A stretch of DNA of 53,055 nt. It comes from Micromonospora endophytica (lineage in GTDB: Bacteria; Actinomycetota; Actinomycetes; Mycobacteriales; Micromonosporaceae). The notes beneath the pieces are model-generated. The model had not been told where the DNA came from. It did not search any database and worked only from the letters and a program-made list of their open reading frames with translations. The DNA lies in contig NZ_POTX01000011.1 of NCBI RefSeq assembly GCF_003236305.1, positions 1-53,055 of the forward strand, written 5' to 3'. Shown piece after piece: positions 35,524 through 43,306 of this stretch; within the stretch, counting starts at the first letter, position 1, and each line of letters begins with the position of its first letter. A program made the translations under genes and the position numbers.

Positions 35524-35795
35524 GGCGGCTCCTCTCGTACCTGACGCGCCGTCGTCCCGCCCTCGTCTCGGTGGGCGGGACGACCCGTTCGCGCCTGCGT
35601 CCTGTCGTCGGCAGCTAACTACCCATCCTGCTCTCCGCTCATACCTGCTTGTGCGGGGATGGCGATTTGTCCTTGTTATCCCTCTCCTGGGGCGCGGGTG
35701 CGGATGGGTAACCCCCTGGACCAAGACCCCCCGTGATCCTGTATTCTTGTCCCCGTTGCTCCGCGCGGAAAGATCTCCACCGGGCGACGGCACGA
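35524..35795. promoter_or_regulatory. Divergent promoter region between the YtxH gene and tRNA-Asn
   Basis: 272 bp without a gene. A likely tRNA promoter has TGGACC at 35717-35722 as -35 and TATTCT at about 35741 as -10, roughly 50 bp upstream of the mature tRNA. Nothing else stands out. Confidence 0.4.
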
Positions 35796-35868
35796 TCCCC
35801 CGTAGCTCAATTGGCAGAGCAGCCGGCTGTTAACCGGCAGGTTTTTGGTTCGAGTCCAAACGGGGGAG
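35796..35868 (+). tRNA. tRNA-Asn (anticodon GTT)
   Basis: Full cloverleaf by eye: acceptor TCCCCCG/CGGGGGA, D arm GCTC/GAGC, anticodon stem GCCGG/CCGGC around CTGTTAA, T arm TTTGG/CCAAA with TTCGAGT loop, discriminator G. CCA is not encoded. Confidence 0.96.
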
Positions 35869-35883
35869 CTTCTCCTCATCGCG

Positions 35884-35917
35884 ACGCCCGCCGGCAACCC
35901 GGTGGGCGTTTCTCGTT
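35884..35917 (+). terminator. Terminator after tRNA-Asn
   Basis: ACGCCCGCCGG at 35884-35894 pairs with CCGGTGGGCGT at 35899-35909 (one G-U), followed by the T-rich TTCTCGTT. Confidence 0.7.
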
Positions 35918-36090
35918 GCCGACGGCCTACCGACCCGCCGACCCGCCGCCCGCCGGCGCAGCCTGTCGACTTCTCGTTGCTATCCTCACGTTGCCCATCG
36001 TGCTGTCGGCACGAGGGGTGACGCCGGCGAGCAGAGACCGTGGCGCTGGCCGTTGATCGACCGGGCGGGATAAGATCCGCCCCGGTTGCC

Positions 36091-36164
36091 GGGGCGGTAG
36101 CTCAGCCGGTTAGAGCAGGGGACTCATAATCCCTCGGTCGCGGGTTCGAGTCCCGCCCGCCCCA
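36091..36164 (+). tRNA. tRNA-Met (anticodon CAT, probably elongator)
   Basis: Acceptor GGGGCGG/CCGCCCC, D arm GCTC/GAGC, anticodon loop CTCATAA, T arm GCGGG/CCCGC with TTCGAGT, discriminator A. An initiator tRNA is unlikely because the acceptor begins with a paired G-C and the anticodon stem lacks three G-C pairs in a row on both sides. A CAT tRNA could be Ile2 if lysidine-modified, which sequence alone cannot decide. Confidence 0.92.
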
Positions 36165-36435
36165 CCGACCGCACCATTGTGCGAACCGGTGGTTGTTCAT
36201 CGTGAGTGCCCCCGTCCGGGTTGGGCGGGGGCATCGTCGTGTCCGTGGGGATCTTGAACACGGGTACGACGCCTTGATCGGTGATCCGGACCTCGGCGAT
36301 GAGGGTCTCGATGGCGGCTTTGCGTTCGGTGGTCGTGCCGCTGGCCATGATCGTGGTGAGGTGCTCACGGATCCGGGTGATGGCGGCATGCGCGGCGGGG
36401 CCACCTGGTGGCGCAAACGGCGCTGACGTCAGCGT
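36124..36435 (-). pseudogene. C-terminal remnant of a site-specific (serine) recombinase, reading into tRNA-Met
   Basis: An open stretch of about 104 codons, cut at its 5' end by a TGA at 36436-36438. It encodes APPGGPAAHAAITRIREHLT, then ASGTTTERKAAIETLIAEVR and ITDQGVVPVFKIPTD. This is the tail block typical of large serine recombinases of actinobacterial integrative elements. The last residues (GRAGLEPATEGL) are encoded by the antisense of tRNA-Met, a classic sign of an element that inserted at the tRNA 3' end. Catalytic N-terminal sequence is missing, so it is a relic. Confidence 0.7.
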
Positions 36436-36908
36436 TCAATTCGCCGTTCGTACACCGCGCGGTGTTTTTCGGGGCCCTTGTAGTCGTGGATCACCGATAC
36501 TCCGTGCTCGACGGCGTCGCCGGAGACGTTGGTGAAGCCCAGGGCGAGCCAGGCCCGGTGCGCGGTCTGGTTGTCGGGTTCCGAGGTGAGGAAGAGGCGC
36601 TGGCATCCCCAGCGGGAGCCCTGGCGGTGGACGTCTTCGATGAGCGCTCGTGTGATTCCCGCACGGCGGTGGCTCGGGTGCGTCATTACGTCCTGGAGGT
36701 AGATCTCGGACGGGTCGATCTGGCTTCGGAAGGCGATCACACTGCCGACGACCTGCCCGTCGACGATGGCCACCGGGCAGGTGTTCGCGAATAGCGTGGC
36801 GTACAGCCAGTAGTCCGATGAGCCCCGCAGCCTGATGTACGGCTCTCCGAGCGCCAACAGCTTCTCGAGGTCGGAAATCAGGTCGACCGTGAGCGGGGTG
36901 ATGATCAT
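36429..36908 (-). CDS. GNAT family N-acetyltransferase
   Basis: 159 residues. The acetyl-CoA-binding block is visible as LQDVMTHPSHRRAGITRALI (R-x-x-G-x-T near residue 85), with the following LFLTSEPDNQTAHRAWLALGF typical of the GNAT C-terminal half. Substrate unknown. Its ATG overlaps by ATGA the stop of a truncated upstream frame (36905-37025), implying it was once the second gene of an operon. A 12-bp palindrome GCTGACGTCAGC at 36423-36434 covers its stop codon and the junction with the recombinase relic. Confidence 0.88.
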   Translation of the reverse strand: MIITPLTVDLISDLEKLLALGEPYIRLRGSSDYWLYATLFANTCPVAIVDGQVVGSVIAFRSQIDPSEIYLQDVMTHPSHRRAGITRALIEDVHRQGSRWGCQRLFLTSEPDNQTAHRAWLALGFTNVSGDAVEHGVSVIHDYKGPEKHRAVYERRIER

Positions 36909-37025
36909 CGGTGTTGCCCTTCGGTGAGCTTGATCGATGCGGTGAGGTCACGTGCGGCGGTGGTGGGGTCCAGGGAGTCGGTGACTCCGCGGCCGATGGC
37001 GAGGATGTAGCTTGCGGAAACCATT
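36905..37025 (-). pseudogene. 5'-truncated gene fragment upstream of the GNAT gene
   Basis: A short frame encoding about 40 residues (MVSASYILAIGRGVTDSLDP, then TTAARDLTASIKLTEGQHR) ends in a TGA that overlaps the GNAT ATG. The composition looks coding and the overlap suggests real coupling, but the part before about 37025 does not look like protein and runs opposite the toxin gene. The family is not recognised. Possibly the tail of a larger protein lost in a rearrangement. Confidence 0.35.
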
Positions 37026-37102
37026 CGCGCCCGTCGCACATCGGCCGCGTGAGCCCCCGGGCGTCGAAGCAGGGCGGCCTGATGCCTCCAGGCGGCAGGC
37101 GG

Positions 37103-37396
37103 GTGGACGACGGCACCGACGAACCGCTCAGCCCGTACACGGTGATGTTCTCCCGTCAGGCTCGCCGCAATCTGCATGAGGACCTGCCGCTGGAGGTGGC
37201 GGTCGCGGCGACGGAGACCATCCAGCGGGCGATCGCGATCAACCCGCACCGGGTGGGCAAGCCTCTCGACGAACCCTTCGACGGCTTCCACTCCGCCCGA
37301 CGCGGCACCTACCGGATCGTCTACCGGATCAACGAGGCGAAACGAGTCGTGGAGATCCACTCGATCCGCCACCGTCGCGACGCCTGCCGCTGGTAG
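37103..37396 (+). CDS. RelE/ParE-superfamily toxin, orphan
   Basis: About 97 residues. YTVMFSRQARRNLHEDLPLE, AINPHRVGKPLDEPFDGF and RRGTYRIVYRINEAKRVVEI match the RelE-type mRNA interferase fold, with Arg and Tyr in the usual C-terminal strands (RIVYRI; IHSIRHRRDACRW). The last residues are slightly altered relative to the common RHRRDAYR end. GTG at 37103 or ATG at 37082 could start it; neither has a strong ribosome site. A Phd/YefM-type antitoxin should sit directly upstream but that space is taken by a truncated minus-strand frame, so the toxin appears orphaned and may be inactive. Confidence 0.78.
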   Translation: MDDGTDEPLSPYTVMFSRQARRNLHEDLPLEVAVAATETIQRAIAINPHRVGKPLDEPFDGFHSARRGTYRIVYRINEAKRVVEIHSIRHRRDACRW

Positions 37397-37408
37397 GCCA
37401 CCTTTGCG

Positions 37409-37446
37409 GTGGGGTCTGCGGCAGCAGCGGCTGGCGCAGACCCCAC
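37409..37446 (+). terminator. Hairpin terminator after the toxin gene
   Basis: GTGGGGTCTGCG at 37409-37420 and its exact complement at 37435-37446 form a 12-bp stem with a 14-base loop, starting 12 bp past the toxin stop. Confidence 0.7.
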
Positions 37447-37555
37447 TCGGCGTCGATGGGTTCGAATCGTCCGTTCATGGCGGTTCGACAAATGCCGGAC
37501 GACGACCGAGACCACAGCAGAGTTGTACCGGCCACCCGCGCTGGCATCGTTGCGG

Positions 37556-38539
37556 CTACGTTCCCAGGGCACCTCGGACGCGGTCGACGACGGCATCGGT
37601 CGACAGGCCGTACCTGTCGTGCAGGGTGGGCAGGGCGCCTGCGGCTAGGAACTCGTCGGGCAGGGCGATCGGGAGGATGCCGCGGCCCTTACCGGCGAAG
37701 GCCAGCGTCGCGGCCACGCTCTCGCCGAGCCCGCCGCGGATCGTGTGGTTCTCCATGGTGACGACGAGCCGGTCGGTGTCGGCGGCGCGAAGGACGGCGT
37801 CGGTGTCGAGTGGCTTGATCGTGGGCACGTGCAGGACCGCCACGTCGACGTGATCGGCGGCCAGCCGATCGGCTGCGGCCAGGGCACGCATGGTCATCAG
37901 GCCGGTGGAGATCAGCACGACGTCCCGGCCGGTGCGCAGTTCGGCCGCCTTGCCGAGCACGAAGCGATAGTCGTACTGGTCGAGGACGGTGGGAACGTTG
38001 CCCCGGAGTAGACGTAGGTAGGTGGGGCCGGGGTGCGCGGCCAGCGCCGGCACGCACTGCTCGATCTCGACGGAGTCGCAGGGGTCGACCACGGTCAGGT
38101 TGGGCATGCCCCGGAGGATGGCCAGATCCTCGGTCGCCTGATGACTGGGACCGTAGCCGGTGGTCAGGCCGGGCAGTGCGCCGACCACGTTGACGTTGAG
38201 GTTGGGTTCGGCGATGTCCAGACAGAGGAAGTCGTAGGCGCGGCGGGTGGCGAACACCGAGTACGTGGAAGCGAACGGGACCAGGCCCACCTCGGCCATG
38301 CCCGCAGCCGCGCCGAGCAGCAACTGTTCGGCCATGCCCAGCTGGAAGAAGCGGTCCGGGTGGGCATCGCGGAAGATATGCATGTCGGTGTATTTGGCCA
38401 AGTCCGCGGAGAGCCCGACGATCTCGGGCCGCTCGTCGGCCAGTCGGACCAGAGCATGCCCGAACGGCGCGCTCGTGGTCTTCTGGCCGGGATCGGCGAA
38501 CGAGGCGATCATCGCCGAGGTGGTGAGCCGGGTGGTCAT
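37556..38539 (-). CDS. Transketolase C-terminal subunit
   Basis: The pyrimidine-binding and C-terminal domains of a two-chain transketolase, 327 residues. The catalytic Glu region is LGMAEQLLLGAAAGMAEVGL near residue 70, followed by FASTYSVFATRRAYDFLCLD, GLTTGYGPSHQATEDLAILR and the late DRLVVTMENHTIRGGLGESV. It transfers two-carbon ketol units with thiamine diphosphate together with the N-terminal subunit. Start ATG overlaps that subunit's stop. It is last in the MFS-transketolase operon. Split transketolases in catabolic operons often act on an unusual ketose phosphate, so housekeeping pentose phosphate duty is less likely. Confidence 0.93.
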   Translation of the reverse strand: MTTRLTTSAMIASFADPGQKTTSAPFGHALVRLADERPEIVGLSADLAKYTDMHIFRDAHPDRFFQLGMAEQLLLGAAAGMAEVGLVPFASTYSVFATRRAYDFLCLDIAEPNLNVNVVGALPGLTTGYGPSHQATEDLAILRGMPNLTVVDPCDSVEIEQCVPALAAHPGPTYLRLLRGNVPTVLDQYDYRFVLGKAAELRTGRDVVLISTGLMTMRALAAADRLAADHVDVAVLHVPTIKPLDTDAVLRAADTDRLVVTMENHTIRGGLGESVAATLAFAGKGRGILPIALPDEFLAAGALPTLHDRYGLSTDAVVDRVRGALGT

Positions 38540-39387
38540 TTGCGGTAGCCCTCCTCGAGCTGGTCACGGGCGATCTGCCATTCGTGCGCCTCGACCCGCA
38601 TGAAGTGGGCCTTTTCGCGGGTCTCGAGCAGCGGCACGCCGCAGCCGATCCGGGTGTCGCAGATCAGCACGCCGGGGGAGCCGCGGTGCGCGCGCAACTC
38701 GTCGAAGGCGGCGGTCAGCGCGGCCAGGTCGTTGCCGTCCACCCGGATCGCGTGCCAGCCGAACGCCCGCCACTTGTCGGCGACCGGTTCGGTGCGAAGC
38801 ACGCCCGCCGTGGGGCCGTCGGCCTGCAGGGCGTTGACGTCGACGATCGCGGTGACGTTGTCCAGGCCGTGGTGGGCGCAGCCGAGCGCTGCCTCCCAGG
38901 TCGAACCCTCGTCGAGCTCACCGTCGGAGAGCAGGTTGTAGACCCGGGCCGGGTTGCCACGATGCCGCAGGCCCAGCGCCATGCCGGTGGCCACGGCGAG
39001 GCCGTGCCCCAGCGAGCCCCCGGAGATCTCCATGCCCGGGGTGTACGACGCCATGCCCGACATCGGCAGCCGGCTGCCGTCCGAGCCGTACGTCTGCAAC
39101 TCGTCCGGGTCGATGACGCCTGCTTCGGCGAGGGCGGCGTAGAGGGCGATTGCGTAGTGGCCGATCGAAAGCAGGAACCGGTCACGGCCGTCCCAGTGTG
39201 GATCATGGGGGCGCAGCCGCAACTGCTCGGCGTAGACGACGGCGAGGATGTCGGCCACGCCCAGGGCCTGCCCGATGTACCCCTGCCCCTGCACCTCTCC
39301 CATGTCGATGGCGTGCCGACGGATCCGGTGGGCGGCGTCTCGCAACCGCGCGAGACGGGCGCTCTGCTGGTCGACGGTGGTGGTCAC
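38536..39387 (-). CDS. Transketolase N-terminal (thiamine diphosphate-binding) subunit
   Basis: 283 residues. Motifs: LSIGHYAIALYAALAEAG, GSLGHGLAVATGMALGLR, and the ThDP motif beginning GDG-like as LLSDGELDEGSTWEAALGCA (SDGE...) through VTAIVDVNALQADGP near residue 170. This is the typical length for N-terminal half transketolases. It overlaps both the MFS gene upstream and the C-terminal subunit gene downstream by 4 bp, so the three proteins are co-translated. Confidence 0.93.
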   Translation of the reverse strand: MTTTVDQQSARLARLRDAAHRIRRHAIDMGEVQGQGYIGQALGVADILAVVYAEQLRLRPHDPHWDGRDRFLLSIGHYAIALYAALAEAGVIDPDELQTYGSDGSRLPMSGMASYTPGMEISGGSLGHGLAVATGMALGLRHRGNPARVYNLLSDGELDEGSTWEAALGCAHHGLDNVTAIVDVNALQADGPTAGVLRTEPVADKWRAFGWHAIRVDGNDLAALTAAFDELRAHRGSPGVLICDTRIGCGVPLLETREKAHFMRVEAHEWQIARDQLEEGYRK

Positions 39388-40748
39388 GAATTGCTCCCTT
39401 GCGTGATGGGCTGGTCCTGCCGGGCCGACGTGCCGGCACGGGCGAGTAGTTCGACCTCGTCACGCTCGGCCTGGCCCCAGGTTTCGCGGGTCAGCAGGGT
39501 CGCACCGACACCGAGCAACCCGTACGCGGTGAACAGCAGCGCCGGACCGACCCAGCCGACCCCGCTGTACAGGGCGGTGGCCAGCAGCGGGGTGAAGCCG
39601 GAGACGACCGCGGACAGCTGATAGGCCAGGGAGGCGCCGCTGGTTCGGGTCTTGGCGTTGAACAGTTCGGAGAACCATGCCCCCTGGACACCGGCGAGGA
39701 TGTTCTGGCAGATGGCGTAGCTGATCACGAACGCTGCCATGATGGCGACGGCGACGCCGGTGTTGACGCTCAGGAACAGCGGCACGCCCCACAGCGTGGT
39801 GATGACGCAGCCGACCAGGTAGACCTTGCGGCGGCCGACGCGGTCGGAGAGGTGGCCCCAGTAGGTGGTGGCGGCGATGCCGAGCCCGGCCGCCACGAGC
39901 AGGGCGGTCAGGGTGACCGATCGGTCGGCGATGTCGTTGAGGCTGATGTACGACAGCATGAAGGTCACCGACACCGCGTAGCCGGCGGTCTCGGTGATTC
40001 GCAGGCAGAACGCGCGCAGAACGTTGCGCCAATCGTCACGCAGCACCTCGAGCAGCGGGTTCTTGGCGACCTCGCCGCTCTCCTTGAGCTCCTCGAACTC
40101 GGGCGACTCGTCGATCTTGAGGCGGACCATGATGCCGACGACGATCAGCACCGCGCTGAGCAGGAACGGCACCCGCCAGGCCCACTGCGGGCCGAGTGGC
40201 ACGCTGGCCAGGAAGGCCAGGTTGGCCAGGAGCAGGCCGACCGGGAATCCGGCCTGGGTGATGCCGGTGTAGAAGCCGCGTCGGCGCCAGGGCGCGTGTT
40301 CGAAGGTCATCAGGATCGCGCCGCCCCATTCGGCACCGAAGGCGAGTCCCTGGATCACGCGTACGATGACCAGCAGCACCGCGGCCCAGATGCCGACCAT
40401 CTGATAGGTGGGCAGCAGGCCGATCAGAACGGTGGCCACACCCATCAGCAGCAGCGATCCGACCAGGACCGGCTTGCGACCGATGCGGTCGCCCAAGTAG
40501 CCGCCGACGATGCCGCCCAACGGCCGGACGGCGAAGCCGATGCCGAGCGTCGCGAACGACAGCAGTGTGCCTGCCAGCGGGTCGGAGTCGGGGAAGAACA
40601 CATCGCCGAAGTACAGCGCGGCGGCCGTGCCGAAGCCGATGAAGTCGTAGGTCTCGATGGTCGCCCCGATACCGCAGCCGATGGCGACCCGCTTGTGTTC
40701 CGGGGTGCCTTCGATCGGGTGGCGGGACGGCACAGGGGCTGTTGTCAT
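39384..40748 (-). CDS. MFS transporter, metabolite:proton symporter type
   Basis: 454 residues with about 12 hydrophobic spans. The N-terminus TIETYDFIGFGTAAALYFGD and the loop RPLGGIVGGYLGDRIGRKPVLVGSLLLMG are hallmarks of the MHS (proline/shikimate/citrate-type) branch; a second loop WGHLSDRVGRRKVYLVG marks the repeat. Imports a polar organic compound by proton symport; by context the substrate feeds the SDR and transketolase. ATG with GGGAGGACATC upstream. Its promoter carries a perfect 14-bp palindrome at 40774-40787. Confidence 0.92.
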   Translation of the reverse strand: MTTAPVPSRHPIEGTPEHKRVAIGCGIGATIETYDFIGFGTAAALYFGDVFFPDSDPLAGTLLSFATLGIGFAVRPLGGIVGGYLGDRIGRKPVLVGSLLLMGVATVLIGLLPTYQMVGIWAAVLLVIVRVIQGLAFGAEWGGAILMTFEHAPWRRRGFYTGITQAGFPVGLLLANLAFLASVPLGPQWAWRVPFLLSAVLIVVGIMVRLKIDESPEFEELKESGEVAKNPLLEVLRDDWRNVLRAFCLRITETAGYAVSVTFMLSYISLNDIADRSVTLTALLVAAGLGIAATTYWGHLSDRVGRRKVYLVGCVITTLWGVPLFLSVNTGVAVAIMAAFVISYAICQNILAGVQGAWFSELFNAKTRTSGASLAYQLSAVVSGFTPLLATALYSGVGWVGPALLFTAYGLLGVGATLLTRETWGQAERDEVELLARAGTSARQDQPITQGSNS

Positions 40749-40773
40749 GATGTCCTCCCAAGCGCCAGCAGTT

Positions 40774-40787
40774 GACTGTTAACAGTC
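40774..40787. promoter_or_regulatory. Operator for the GntR regulator, copy 1
   Basis: GACTGTTAACAGTC is a perfect 14-bp palindrome 26 bp upstream of the MFS start, flanked by two direct GCAGTTGA copies. A near-identical GACTGTTGACAGTC is at 41575-41588. Placement over the promoter suggests repression. Confidence 0.75.
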
Positions 40788-40867
40788 GGCAGTTGAGATG
40801 ATGGTGGTGGTGCAGGTCACCCGTGTCAATAGTTGCGTCACAACGGGTTCATGAGATGGAAACGTGC

Positions 40868-41518
40868 CTACCCGCTGGCCAGCCTCTCGGCAGCCGCCTC
40901 CATGTGCTGCTCCAGCACCTCGACGGCTCGATTGACGTCACCGGCCTCGATCGAGTCCACGATCGGCGCGTGATAGTCGCCGGACATCAGCGCGGCCTGC
41001 CCCTCGCCGCGCGCCATGATCGTGACCCGGATGCGCCCGGCCAACTGCCGCCACGCCGTGGCCAGCATCGAGTTACCGGACAGCTCGCACAGCAGCAGGT
41101 GGAACGCCTTGTCGGCCTCGACGTGGGCCATGAAGTCGCCGTGCTGCTCGTTGAGGTCGGCGAGCGCGCCGCGCAATGCGGCGACGGCGGCCCGGCGCTT
41201 CGGTGAAGCGATGATCAGACGTACGGCGAGGCCTTCCAGGGCGGCACGCACCTGGAAGAGCTCGCGCACCTCGGTTGCCGAGTGGCTGCGGACTCGCAAC
41301 ATGCCCCGCGCGCTAGGGGTCACCAACCCCTCCTGTTGCAGGTGGCGCAGGGCCTCGCGGACCGTGCCGCGGCTGACCCCGAGCCGCCCGGCCAGCTCGA
41401 CCTCCCCCAGATGGTCGCCGGGCCGGTACTGCCCCGAGATGATCGCCAGGCGCAGTGCATTGAGCGCACGCTCCCGCAGAGTGCGGCGGTCCAGGCTGGT
41501 AAGCGTCTCGGCGGTCAT
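40868..41518 (-). CDS. GntR family transcriptional regulator (FadR/FCD type)
   Basis: 216 residues. The N-terminal winged helix includes LREALNAL-like RERALNALRLAIISGQYRPG, EVELAGRLGVSRGTVREALR and EGLVTPSARGMLRV. The C-terminal all-helical FCD ligand domain includes ELFQVRAALEGLAVRLI, VEADKAFHLLLCELSGNSML and the late His-rich SGDYHAPIVDSIEAGD and LEQHMEAAAE, giving the usual metal-binding His set. ATG at 41518 matches the domain start; upstream in-frame sequence is not conserved-looking. It is divergent from the SDR gene and upstream of the MFS operon, with operators in both promoter regions. Confidence 0.92.
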   Translation of the reverse strand: MTAETLTSLDRRTLRERALNALRLAIISGQYRPGDHLGEVELAGRLGVSRGTVREALRHLQQEGLVTPSARGMLRVRSHSATEVRELFQVRAALEGLAVRLIIASPKRRAAVAALRGALADLNEQHGDFMAHVEADKAFHLLLCELSGNSMLATAWRQLAGRIRVTIMARGEGQAALMSGDYHAPIVDSIEAGDVNRAVEVLEQHMEAAAERLASG

Positions 41519-41557
41519 GCGAGGGCTCCGTTCTGTGGCGTTGGCCTCGATTCTAAC

Positions 41558-41588
41558 GTCAACATTTTCGTGTTGACTGTTGACAGTC
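41558..41588. promoter_or_regulatory. Compound operator between GntR and SDR genes, copy 2
   Basis: GTCAACA-TTTTCG-TGTTGAC (41558-41577) overlaps GACTGTTGACAGTC (41575-41588). The second element differs from the site at 40774-40787 by one base. Sitting in the divergent promoter, it should control both the regulator and the SDR. Confidence 0.75.
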
Positions 41589-41645
41589 GAATGCCTGGTG
41601 CCGTTCCCTGAAGACGCCACCGTCCCGCCGTTCCCAGGAGAAGAG

Positions 41646-42407
41646 ATGTCTGTGTCAGGCAAGACCGCGATCGTGACCGGTGCCGGCTCGGTGCGTGGCA
41701 TCGGGCGTGCCACCGCGCACGCCCTGGCCGCGGTCGGCTGGAACATCGCCGTGTTCGACATCGACGATGTCAATGCCAAGGAAGCCGCCACCGAGATCGC
41801 CGAGCGGCACTCGGTGCAGGCTCTTGGCCTTGGCTGCGACATCACCGACGAGAGCTCCGTCGAACGGGCCCTCGCCGCGATCGAGACGGCCCTGCCTCCG
41901 GCTGGCGCGCTCGTCAACAACGCCGGTGTCACCTCGCCGATCCCGTTCCTCGAGGTCGACGCGGAGGAATGGGACAGGGTCTTCGCGGTGAACGTGCGAG
42001 GCTCGTTCAACATCACCCGGCGGGTCGTGCCGGGAATGGCCCAGCGTGGCTTCGGTCGGGTGGTCTTCCTGTCCTCGGTGTCGGCTGAGCGGGGTGGTGG
42101 CGTGTTCGGCGGAGTCGCCTATTCGGCTGCGAAGGCGGCACAGCTCGGCTTCGCCAGGGCGCTTGCCCGGGAGAGCGGGCAGTACGGAATCACCGTGAAC
42201 GCGGTCGCGCCGGGCCTGATCGACACCGACATCACCGCCGGCAAACTCACCCCCGAGCGCAAGGCCGAACTCATCGCCGGAGTGCCGGTGGGCCGCAACG
42301 GAACGGTGCACGACGTCGCCGACCTGATCACCTACCTGTGCCGGGAGGAGTCCGGCTACATCACCGGTGTCACGTACGACGTCAACGGCGGTGCCCACAT
42401 CCACTGA
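41646..42407 (+). CDS. SDR family oxidoreductase
   Basis: Classical short-chain dehydrogenase, 253 residues. Cofactor motif TAIVTGAGSVRGIGRATAHA, NNAG in ALVNNAGVTSP, catalytic Ser in VVFLSSVSAERGG, Tyr and Lys in AYSAAKAAQLGFARA, and C-terminal AVAPGLIDTDITAG. The acidic residue after the second strand (FDIDDVN) favours NAD. It probably oxidises a polyol or hydroxy-sugar to the ketose used by the transketolase. ATG at 41646 follows CAGGAGAAGAG; a longer in-frame start at 41580 lies inside the operator and is rejected. Confidence 0.93.
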   Translation: MSVSGKTAIVTGAGSVRGIGRATAHALAAVGWNIAVFDIDDVNAKEAATEIAERHSVQALGLGCDITDESSVERALAAIETALPPAGALVNNAGVTSPIPFLEVDAEEWDRVFAVNVRGSFNITRRVVPGMAQRGFGRVVFLSSVSAERGGGVFGGVAYSAAKAAQLGFARALARESGQYGITVNAVAPGLIDTDITAGKLTPERKAELIAGVPVGRNGTVHDVADLITYLCREESGYITGVTYDVNGGAHIH

Positions 42408-42471
42408 GGCACACCCCCAGTGCCGCCCGCCGGCCTCGCCGCTCAGCTGGCTGGACGACACGGGCGGCTTT

Positions 42472-42500
42472 GCCCGCGCTGGCTCTTCTCCAGCGCGGGC
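42472..42500. terminator. Bidirectional terminator between SDR and iron-sulfur genes
   Basis: GCCCGCGCTGG at 42472-42482, loop CTCTTCT, exact complement at 42490-42500. It lies in the gap between converging genes and has no T-run. Confidence 0.7.
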
Positions 42501-42528
42501 ACCACTGATCGACAGGTCGGGTAGCGGA

Positions 42529-42951
42529 TCAGGCCTGCGGTGTCTGACCGCAGGGCCCCGCGTGGTCGCAGTACGGTTGCAGGCGGCTCTGCCCGCAGCC
42601 GCACAGGACGGCTCTGGTCTCCGCGCGCGTCCCCTGCGACGTGTTCACACTCAACTCGCCGCGCACGAACAACTGTCCGGTGGAGTCGCGCGTGATCTGC
42701 GTGGGCCGGTCCGGGGTCTCCGTCCGGCCATCGACGAGTTCGTACTGCAACGCTCCGGAGGGGCAGCGCCGCACCACTTCGGCGAGGCGCTCGGCCTCGG
42801 CGCCGTCGGGCCGGATCCACGGCCGCTGGGCCGGGTCGAAGACCTCCGGCAGGCCGCGGACGCATTCGGCGGCGTGCAGGCAACGCCTGGCCTCGAAGGT
42901 GACGGTGATCGACTGACCCTCGTACGCCTTCTTCGCGCTTGCGCTGCTCAT
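42529..42951 (-). CDS. Ferredoxin-like [4Fe-4S] plus CDGSH iron-sulfur domain protein
   Basis: 140 residues with two iron-sulfur modules. Residues about 10-75 are a Fer4_19-type domain: VTFEARRCLHAAECVRGLPE and LAEVVRRCPSGALQYEL, with three visible Cys. Residues about 95-140 are CDGSH-like: TRAVLCGCGQSRLQPYCDHA, giving the C-x-C...C-x-x-x-H ligand pattern of a 2Fe-2S centre. Probable small redox protein. ATG 42951 has GGAGGTCAGC upstream. It is 31 bp after the small GNAT gene, likely co-transcribed. Confidence 0.9.
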   Translation of the reverse strand: MSSASAKKAYEGQSITVTFEARRCLHAAECVRGLPEVFDPAQRPWIRPDGAEAERLAEVVRRCPSGALQYELVDGRTETPDRPTQITRDSTGQLFVRGELSVNTSQGTRAETRAVLCGCGQSRLQPYCDHAGPCGQTPQA

Positions 42952-42982
42952 GCTGACCTCCATCGCTGCCGTGCCCGGCTGT

Positions 42983-43291
42983 TCAGTCACTGACCCGGCT
43001 GCGGGATTGGTACACCAGGTCCTGGTACTCGGGGTGCCGGGCGATCCACCCCGCGATGAACGGGCAGGTGGCCAGGACCAGCAGGTTCGCGGCGCGGGCC
43101 TCGTCGAGGGCAGCGCGGGCCAGGGCCGCCCCCACGCCCTTGCCCTCGTACTCCGGCGAGACCTCGGTGTGTACAAACGCGATGAGTTCCGGGGTGCGGA
43201 TGTACTGCGCGACGCCCGCGACCCTGGACTCGCCCTCGATCCGAGCCTCGTACTGCTTGGCTTCGGGTGCATCGCTCACGTTCACTGTCAT
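42983..43291 (-). CDS. Small GNAT (YidJ/Yjdj-type) N-acetyltransferase
   Basis: 102 residues, the short Gcn5-related type. Motifs: IAFVHTEVSPEYEGKGVGAALARAAL (acetyl-CoA loop E-G-K-G-V-G, shown in two parts in the protein) and LLVLATCPFIAGWIARHPEY. These minimal proteins often acetylate small molecules or are of unknown role. ATG with GGAGGACAC upstream. It shares an operon with the iron-sulfur protein gene. Confidence 0.88.
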   Translation of the reverse strand: MTVNVSDAPEAKQYEARIEGESRVAGVAQYIRTPELIAFVHTEVSPEYEGKGVGAALARAALDEARAANLLVLATCPFIAGWIARHPEYQDLVYQSRSRVSD

Positions 43292-43306
43292 GTGTCCTCC
43301 TTGAGG

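Noticed and set aside
36091-36164. Second tRNA-Met 3' repeat marking the right end of an island
   Set aside because: I looked for a copy of the T-arm/acceptor sequence through 53055 and saw none; chance matches such as GGGTTCGAGCC at about 20745 lie inside genes.
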